DNA of 11,376 nt from H2-BAC3 sp045863035 (GTDB lineage Bacteria; Bacteroidota; Ignavibacteria; Ignavibacteriales; Ignavibacteriaceae), in the NCBI GenBank assembly GCA_045863035.1, contig BTUV01000096.1, positions 1-11,376 of the forward strand, read 5' to 3'. Under the pieces are notes generated by a model. The model searched no databases. It was not told where the DNA came from and saw nothing but the letters and a program-made list of their open reading frames with translations. The translations under genes and the position numbers were made by a program. Position 1 is the first letter of the stretch. The number at the start of each line of letters is the position of its first letter. This document shows, in pieces, positions 6,694-11,376 of the stretch.

Positions 6694-7670
6694 TAGTTTC
6701 CTTCTGCGAATACTGAACGGACAAAATCAAATTCATCACCGGTCAGAGGTTTATCAGCAGCAGTTAAATTCATTTTTACCTGTGCCAGTGACCTGAAGCC
6801 GGGTATAACTGCCGCAGTCTGAGTATATACCAGTAAATACTGAAGAGCTGCACGGGTCAGGGCTTCCGGTGAAGAGCCAAATTTTTCTTTAAGAGCGTAA
6901 ATTTTTGGTTCAAGTCTGGCAAGGTTTTGAACCGAGAAGCGTGGAACTAACGCGCGATGATCGCCGGGTTCAAATTTAGGCGGATTATCTTTGCTATACT
7001 TACCCAGCAGAAGCCCCTGGGCTAAAGGTGAAAACGCTACAAATGAAATACCATATTCATCAAGCATCTTTCGTGTCGGCGTACCTTCGCGCAGGAATTT
7101 GTCATCAATAGCGTTTGCGCTGCTCTGCAGTGTATCTGGTTTAACTTTTGGTATCAGCTTTACAAAATCTTCATGTGAGTAAGCAGACTGACCGATATAT
7201 CGTATCTTTCCTTCTTCCTTAAGCTTATACATTACCGCAACCGCGTCATCCAGATACATATCACCTCTTCCAAAATCGCCGTGATGGAAATAGTAAAGGT
7301 CTATATATTCTCGCTTCAGATTAATCAGGGACTGCTCGCACTGATGGCGGATGTGAAGCGGTTCATAAGCATGTTCTGCTGTTCCGCGGAACCATCCGAC
7401 TTTAGTTGCAATGCTTACTTTGCCGGTATTGCTGCCCAGAATGCGCGCAAGCATCACTTCAGCTCTGCCGTTGCCATAAACATCTGCATTGTCAAAATGA
7501 GTTACTCCCTGGTCTAACGCGTAGTGAATTGCTGTCTTAACTTCTTCTTCATCAACATTAGCCCATCCGTTAGGGCGTCCGTCCACCCAGTTGAGCCCGC
7601 CCATCGTCCAGCAGCCCAGCCCGATTTCCGAAATTTCTAAATCTGTTTTTCCGATTTTTCTGTATTTCAT
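6693..7670 (-). CDS. Aldo/keto reductase
   Basis: A 325-residue cytoplasmic NADPH-dependent oxidoreductase of the aldo/keto reductase superfamily. The catalytic tetrad is visible: D60 and Y65 (HFDNADVYGNG), K90 (IATKVGW) and H129 (DLYYFHHGDF). The C-terminal cofactor-binding signature is VIPGFRSLAQVKMNL, close to the IPGxRSxxQVxxNL of the YghZ/Tas-like families. Substrates for this branch are broad (aldehydes, ketones, sugars) and cannot be fixed from sequence. It begins 13 bases after the stop of the small membrane protein, with AAAGGA eight bases before the ATG, and its stop shares a base with the Lon-domain start. Length is normal and no key residue is missing. Confidence 0.9.
   Translation of the reverse strand: MKYRKIGKTDLEISEIGLGCWTMGGLNWVDGRPNGWANVDEEEVKTAIHYALDQGVTHFDNADVYGNGRAEVMLARILGSNTGKVSIATKVGWFRGTAEHAYEPLHIRHQCEQSLINLKREYIDLYYFHHGDFGRGDMYLDDAVAVMYKLKEEGKIRYIGQSAYSHEDFVKLIPKVKPDTLQSSANAIDDKFLREGTPTRKMLDEYGISFVAFSPLAQGLLLGKYSKDNPPKFEPGDHRALVPRFSVQNLARLEPKIYALKEKFGSSPEALTRAALQYLLVYTQTAAVIPGFRSLAQVKMNLTAADKPLTGDEFDFVRSVFAEGN
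6699..6703 (-). promoter_or_regulatory. Ribosome binding site of the Lon-domain gene inside the aldo/keto reductase
   Basis: AAGGA within the last codons of the reductase gene, about five bases before the ATG that shares its A with the upstream TAA. This arrangement supports the 6693 start and translational coupling. Confidence 0.55.
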
Positions 7671-7678
7671 TATATATA

Positions 7679-7684
7679 TCCTTT
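7679..7684 (-). promoter_or_regulatory. Ribosome binding site of the aldo/keto reductase
   Basis: AAAGGA eight bases before the ATG, overlapping the first base-pair of the upstream gene's stop codon (TGA, 7684-7686). The spacer is the palindrome-rich TATATATA. Confidence 0.6.
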
Positions 7685-8169
7685 CAGCGCGGAGGGGACA
7701 CTCCGGTCTTCTCAGCTAATAAATAGGTGTATTGTTTCCAGTCGGTCGAGAGTTCCTGACCACTGAAGATGCTTCTGCTTTTCAATATCATAAATTCAGG
7801 TTGATGCTCCGGTTTGATGACAGTTTTTTCACCGCGAAACGTCTGAAAAAACACCTTTCTGATAAAACTGTAACGGACATATATATCCTCCTGATAAAAC
7901 ATCGTTTTTTTGAGTAGTTGTATTTTCAGACCTTCTTCCTCAAACACAATTTCGCATGGTACTGATGCATAACGGATGTAGAGAAAAATTTCAGCAGCGG
8001 TTACCAGGGGGGTAAGCACGGCAGCAAAAACAGAAACCATTTCCATTTTTGCATTATCACCCGGCTCCGCGGTTAGTACCAGAAACAGCGGAATCAGCAG
8101 CACTGAAAGAGGTCCCATAATCAGGAGAAACTGAACTGAACTTTTTGACAAATGAAAAGTAAATTTCAT
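7684..8169 (-). CDS. Small two-helix membrane protein, possibly PH-like cytoplasmic domain
   Basis: A 161-residue protein I do not recognise by name. It has two strong hydrophobic segments, about 12-33 (VQFLLIMGPLSVLLIPLFLV) and 45-66, then a beta-strand-rich soluble part starting CEIVFEEEGLKIQLL. That layout (two helices, then a VxFxxEGLxI strand pair and a basic YSFIRKV stretch) resembles YcxB-like or bacterial PH-domain membrane proteins, but this is only a resemblance. A longer reading to 8289 exists; I reject it because it would overlap aspS by 65 bases and pass through the aspS terminator. ATG 8169 gives a normal N-terminus. No clear Shine-Dalgarno is seen. It heads the operon with the reductase, Lon-domain and phosphatase genes. 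The basis for its expression is unclear because only 24 bases separate it from the terminator stem. Confidence 0.65.
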   Translation of the reverse strand: MKFTFHLSKSSVQFLLIMGPLSVLLIPLFLVLTAEPGDNAKMEMVSVFAAVLTPLVTAAEIFLYIRYASVPCEIVFEEEGLKIQLLKKTMFYQEDIYVRYSFIRKVFFQTFRGEKTVIKPEHQPEFMILKSRSIFSGQELSTDWKQYTYLLAEKTGVSPPR

Positions 8170-8187
8170 AACCAATAATATACAAAA

Positions 8188-8214
8188 TAAAAAGGGCTGC
8201 CTGAAAAGCAGCCC
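8188..8214 (-). terminator. Intrinsic terminator of aspS
   Basis: On the - strand GGGCTGC, loop TTTTCAG, GCAGCCC, then TTTTTATTTT. The seven-pair GC-rich stem starts 10 bases after the aspS stop and is followed directly by the T run, the textbook form. It separates aspS from the downstream operon. Confidence 0.9.
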
Positions 8215-8224
8215 TGCATGAAGA

Positions 8225-9994
8225 TTACTGACGGAGCCGTATATGCAGTTCTTTGAGCTGCTGATCGTCAACCGGACCCGGGCACTCATCCATCAATGAG
8301 ATACCGGATGCAGTTTTCGGGAAGGCAATTACCTCACGTAATGACTGAAGCCCGCCGAAAATCATAACCAGCCGGTCAAGCCCAAAGGCGAATCCGCCGT
8401 GAGGAGGCGCGCCATACTCAAAGGCATTCATCAGAAAACCGAATTTCTCATGAGTCTCCTCATCAGAAAGCCCCAGCGCCTTAAACATCTGCTGCTGCAG
8501 CTCTTTATTGTGAATTCTTATGCTTCCGCCGGCTATTTCACTGCCATTTAGAACCAGGTCATAAGCACGCGCGCGAACCCTGCCGGGGTCTGACTCCATA
8601 TATGGAATATCTTCGATTTTCGGTGAGGTGAATGGATGATGCATCGCGAACCAGCGTTTGCTATCTTCGTCCCACTCAAACAGAGGGAAGTCAGTAACCC
8701 AAAGAAGTTTTGGCTCGGAGTCGGGTTTAATCAGCTCAAGACGGCGAGCCATCTCAAGACGCAGCGAACCCATGATATTCAGGGTTTTAAGCCGGGAACC
8801 AGTGAGGATAAATAACAGATCACCCGGTTTTGCATTCATGGCAGCAACCAGATTTTTTTGCTCTTCTTCGGTAAAGAATTTCATGGTCGGGGCTTCAAGT
8901 CCGTCTTCTTTTACACGAATCCAGATGAGACCGCCGGCGCCGAGTTTTTTAACAAAATCGGTTAACACATCGAGCTGATTACGGGTATAGTCACTACAGC
9001 CCTTAGCGTTAAGACCGGTAAGAATGCCATTATTGTTTAATGCATCCTGATAAACCTTGAAGGTTGTGTTCTTAAAAACTTCATTCAGCGTGACCATTTC
9101 AAGGTCAAATCTGAGGTCGGGTTTATCTGAACCGTAGCGTTCCATTGCCTGATCAAAACTGAGGCGGGGGATTGGCGTAGCGAGCTCCTTACCCCATGCA
9201 TCACGGTAAAGGTCAACCATCAGGCCTTCAACTATTTTGAAGATATCATCCACATCAACAAAGGACATCTCAACATCTATCTGGGTGAATTCCGGCTGCC
9301 GATCTGCGCGCAAGTCTTCATCGCGGAAGCATTTTACAATCTGGAAATAACGGTCAAAGCCGGAGACCATAAGTATTTGTTTGTATTGCTGCGGTGACTG
9401 AGGCAGAGCATAAAACTTACCTTTGTGCACGCGGCTGGGGACGAGAAAATCACGGGCTCCTTCCGGTGTGCTTTTCATGAGAACGGGAGTTTCAATCTCA
9501 ACAAAACTATTTGCGTCAAAATATCTGCGGGTTATCTGGTAGATTTTATGGCGCAAGAGCATATTTCTCTGCATATCAGGCCTGCGGAGGTCAAGGTAAC
9601 GGTACTTGAGCCGGAGTTCTTCTGAAGCTTCACTTTCCTCCTTTATCTGGAAGGGAGGTGTTTTTGCCTGATTGAGCACGCTTACTGAGTCGCCCAGGAC
9701 GTCAATCTGACCTGTGAGAATAGCCGGGTTGGCAGTGCCATCCGGTCTGAGCCGGACAACCCCTTCGATTGAAACCACAAATTCGCTGCGCAGATGTTTT
9801 GCGGCGTGATGCGCTTCTTCGCTGATATGGGGCTCGAACACTACCTGAGTGATGCCGTAACGGTCGCGGAGGTCAATAAAAATTACTCCTCCTAAATCGC
9901 GCCAGGTATCTACCCAGCCGTTCAGGATGACGCGCTTACCAATAGAAGATTCTCTGAGCTCACCGCAAGTGTGAGTTCTGCTCTTAAAAAACAT
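8225..9994 (-). CDS. aspS: Aspartyl-tRNA synthetase
   Basis: A 589-residue class II synthetase that charges tRNA with aspartate in the cytoplasm; the length is that of the bacterial type with its inserted GAD domain. The N-terminal OB-fold anticodon-binding domain spans about 1-110. Motif 1 is around FVEIETPVLMKSTPEGARDF (164-183), motif 2 FRDEDLRADRQPEFTQ (223-238) and motif 3 GLDRLVMIFGG (538-548). The start is supported by AAGGAA four bases before the ATG. The residues linked to tRNA discrimination are mixed: RDLGG has Leu34, as in discriminating enzymes, while RPDGTANP has Gly86, as in the non-discriminating Pseudomonas enzyme. Whether it also makes Asp-tRNA(Asn) cannot be decided here. 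It is monocistronic, with its own terminator, and divergent from the response regulator. Confidence 0.97.
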   Translation of the reverse strand: MFFKSRTHTCGELRESSIGKRVILNGWVDTWRDLGGVIFIDLRDRYGITQVVFEPHISEEAHHAAKHLRSEFVVSIEGVVRLRPDGTANPAILTGQIDVLGDSVSVLNQAKTPPFQIKEESEASEELRLKYRYLDLRRPDMQRNMLLRHKIYQITRRYFDANSFVEIETPVLMKSTPEGARDFLVPSRVHKGKFYALPQSPQQYKQILMVSGFDRYFQIVKCFRDEDLRADRQPEFTQIDVEMSFVDVDDIFKIVEGLMVDLYRDAWGKELATPIPRLSFDQAMERYGSDKPDLRFDLEMVTLNEVFKNTTFKVYQDALNNNGILTGLNAKGCSDYTRNQLDVLTDFVKKLGAGGLIWIRVKEDGLEAPTMKFFTEEEQKNLVAAMNAKPGDLLFILTGSRLKTLNIMGSLRLEMARRLELIKPDSEPKLLWVTDFPLFEWDEDSKRWFAMHHPFTSPKIEDIPYMESDPGRVRARAYDLVLNGSEIAGGSIRIHNKELQQQMFKALGLSDEETHEKFGFLMNAFEYGAPPHGGFAFGLDRLVMIFGGLQSLREVIAFPKTASGISLMDECPGPVDDQQLKELHIRLRQ

Positions 9995-10249
9995 ACAGTT
10001 CCTTGGAAAATTTCAGTCCGTATCTGTTCTGGATTATGGGTTTTCAGGCAGGTAACGGATGTAATGAATTAAAAACCGGTTCGCAATTTACTGATTTGGG
10101 TGGTGAGTTTGAAGGAAAAAATGACCTTCCGGGGCTGCCAAGCGCGCTTTCTCTAAGCCAAAGTCAATCATTTTTTTTGTCCGCTTTCAGAAAACTTGTA
10201 ATTTACAGAGCAGGTTAATTTTATTTAGTAAAAAAGTGTGAAAAAGGTG
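9995..10249. other. Divergent intergenic region between aspS and the response regulator
   Basis: About 255 bases that should carry both promoters. An AAGGAA ribosome binding site for aspS lies at 9999-10004 on the - strand. On the + strand TTGTAA (10196-10201) and TTTTAT (10219-10224) are 17 bases apart and could be a weak sigma-70-like promoter for the response regulator. An open stretch starting with TTG at 10003 has no family resemblance or ribosome binding site, so I do not call it a gene. A T8 run is at 10171-10178 without a convincing stem. Confidence 0.45.
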
Positions 10250-10648
10250 ATGTCCGAATCCGGTAAATACAATGTTCTCCTTGTGGAAGATAATGTCGAA
10301 AACAAGGATGTTATCACATATTTTATCAAGAATATGTGTCAGGTTGATACTGCCGCTGACGGACCTACCTCCGTCGAGATGGTAAAGGAGAAGCAGTATG
10401 ACTGCATCCTTATGGATATTAACCTTGGTCTGGGTATGAATGGTATTGAGGCAACCAGGCAGATACGGCGGGTAGCAGGTTATGAGAACATACCGATAAT
10501 TGCCGTAACCGCTTATGCAATGGTTGGGGACAGGGAGGTTTTTCTTGAGGCCGGATGCACGCATTATATATCAAAACCCTTTACCAAACAGGAAATTCTT
10601 TCTCTCCTGAAAACCGTCCTCGAAGAAGAAGACCACGATACATTTTGA
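10250..10648 (+). CDS. Single-domain response regulator (CheY/DivK-like receiver)
   Basis: A 132-residue receiver domain with no output domain. Key residues are the acidic pair E13-D14 (LLVEDN), phosphoacceptor D56 (CILMDINLG), T87 (AVTAYAM) and K109 (ISKPF). The MNGIEATRQIR and MVGDREVFLEAGCTHYISKPF pattern is typical of receivers attached to hybrid histidine kinases, here free-standing. Such proteins act as phosphorelay shuttles or bind a target when phosphorylated; no kinase is nearby, so its partner is unknown. The start is uncertain: GTG 10238 would add four residues. I prefer ATG 10250 because neither has well-spaced Shine-Dalgarno bases and ATG is more usual. It is divergent from aspS and has no obvious terminator directly after it. 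Confidence 0.88.
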   Translation: MSESGKYNVLLVEDNVENKDVITYFIKNMCQVDTAADGPTSVEMVKEKQYDCILMDINLGLGMNGIEATRQIRRVAGYENIPIIAVTAYAMVGDREVFLEAGCTHYISKPFTKQEILSLLKTVLEEEDHDTF

Positions 10649-10688
10649 CACAGAAAGGGGTTTGGTTTTTTAATCCGGACAACAGCAA

Positions 10689-10723
10689 GGGAGATTGACG
10701 GGGGTGAGGTTTAGGGAAAGGGG
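10689..10723 (+). other. G-rich tract with four G runs
   Basis: GGG (10689), GGGGG (10700-10704), GGG (10714-10716) and GGGG (10720-10723), with spacers of 8, 9 and 3 bases. This could fold as a relaxed-loop G-quadruplex on the + strand, 41 bases after the response-regulator stop. The loops are long, so the call is tentative. Confidence 0.3.
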
Positions 10724-10769
10724 TATTCATTTGTACATCTGCCAAAAGTTATTTCCCGCAGAATGATAT

Positions 10770-10800
10770 ATCCGGCCACATCGGATGGTGACGTTTTTTT
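10770..10800 (+). terminator. Possible weak terminator-like hairpin downstream of the response regulator
   Basis: ATCCG (10770-10774), loop GCCACAT, CGGAT (10782-10786), then GGTGACG and seven T (10794-10800). The T run is seven bases away from the stem, so it is not canonical. It is nevertheless the best terminator candidate found after the response regulator. Confidence 0.25.
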
Positions 10801-11177
10801 AAGCTAAAGAATTATTTCATTTGTTCGTTATATATATGAGTAATCATCGGGAATTGTTCAGATGGTTCAGGTACCGCTGTGACAATGATAAATTCTATTG
10901 CGTGTAACCATTTGATTTGATGCTGTGTTTTGGCTTTTTTGACTTACCCTAAAACCCCAATATCTTCTGACAAACTAAACTTTTTCCAAATATATACTAA
11001 TCCTGACTTCTGCCACTTAGCAGGACGCATTTTAATTTCAGAAGCGACAATTTCGGCTTAAAATCCTGGCTTGTTCCGGAATGTTTGTGGGAAAGTTTGC
11101 CCTGCTGCTGTATTCTCAGTAACGATCTTCTAAATCTCCTTACTTGTAATTGTTATACTTCTGAGATGAACAATGAA

Positions 11178-11376
11178 AAATTAAGAATTAAGAATTAAGA
11201 ATTAAAAATTAAGAATTAAGAATTAAGAATCTGCAATGAACAATTCCGGAAGCCCCCGGGAATCAATGAAGAATTAAGAATTAAAAATTAAGAATTAAGA
11301 ATGTACAATGAATATTTCCGCAAGCCCCCGGGAATCAATGAAGAATTAAGAATTAAAAATTAAGAATGTACAATGA
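11178..11376. repeat. GAATTAA heptad array in a 72-bp higher-order repeat
   Basis: Three blocks of seven-base units: 11178-11230 (seven heptads plus GAAT), 11271-11302 (four plus GAAT) and 11343-11367 (three plus GAAT). Each block contains one AAATTAA variant internally or at its end. The spacers end in AAGCCCCCGGGAATCAATGA; the spacer-to-spacer distance is 72 bases (G 11252 to G 11324). In the second spacer ATTTCCG and CGGGAAT form a seven-pair stem with one G-T pair. Every heptad holds a TAA on both strands, so all six frames close every 21 bases and the array is noncoding. It continues past the end of the window. Confidence 0.85.

Larger units (their letters stand above)
10649..11177. other. 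Long intergenic region without a convincing gene
   Basis: About 530 bases following the response regulator. I see no tRNA, rRNA or recognisable protein; all frames are short. It holds a G-rich tract at 10689-10723 and a small hairpin at 10770-10786, then AT-rich sequence. A short - strand reading of 28 codons lies near 10980-11030 (MRPAKWQKSGL...), but has no family resemblance. The region leads directly into the heptad repeat array. Confidence 0.5.

Noticed and set aside
8170..8289. N-terminal extension of the small membrane protein into aspS.
   Set aside because: It would overlap 65 bases of aspS and translate through the intrinsic terminator; the internal ATG at 8169 gives a normal membrane-protein start.
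10003..10218. A 71-codon + strand reading frame starting at TTG between aspS and the response regulator.
   Set aside because: TTG start, no ribosome binding site, low-complexity composition (SLSQSQSFF) and no family resemblance; it occupies the expected promoter region.
11178..11376. CRISPR array or replication origin iterons.
   Set aside because: Spacers are nearly identical rather than unique, and there is no replication gene; a seven-base minisatellite explains it better.

Overview
The window looks like a chromosomal stretch from a member of the Bacteroidota/Ignavibacteriota (FCB) side of the tree, possibly an Ignavibacteria-type genome assembled from short reads. The main pointers are a long BatA-type protein (aerotolerance-regulator N-terminus plus vWA domain) of the kind common in that group, mid-range GC, several good AAGGA-type ribosome binding sites, and AT-rich heptad repeats in intergenic DNA. 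This placement is an inference from gene types; there is no rRNA to settle it.

Left block (1-2258, + strand): a MetW-like methyltransferase, a second class I SAM methyltransferase whose start touches the first gene's stop, and, after a weak terminator and 157 bases, a TylF/macrocin-type O-methyltransferase. Downstream lie an imperfect palindrome and a tandem array of hairpin-plus-T-tract units. The array runs into a run of exactly 100 N, which conventionally marks a scaffold gap of unknown size, so genes left and right of 2456-2555 may not be true neighbours at the distance shown.

Central block (2602-8169, - strand, read right to left): a small two-helix membrane protein, an aldo/keto reductase, a stand-alone Lon substrate-binding-domain protein, a receiver-PP2C (RsbU/SpoIIE-type) phosphatase and the BatA-like membrane protein. 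The first four are spaced 13, -1 and 9 bases apart and look like one operon; the BatA-like gene follows after 105 bases. Its last eight codons and stop lie in an AT-rich heptad repeat. Just upstream, aspS (aspartyl-tRNA synthetase, - strand) ends in a clear intrinsic terminator.

Right block (9995-11376): a divergent intergenic region, a single-domain response regulator on the + strand, then about 530 bases with no convincing gene, and finally an array of GAATTAA heptads arranged in a 72-bp higher-order repeat that runs off the window.

I found no mobile element, CRISPR array, tRNA, rRNA or defence system. The genes are ordinary housekeeping and accessory envelope/signalling genes. The most unusual material is at DNA level: two different tandem repeat arrays, a repeat-derived protein tail, and an apparent excess of the palindrome TATATA.
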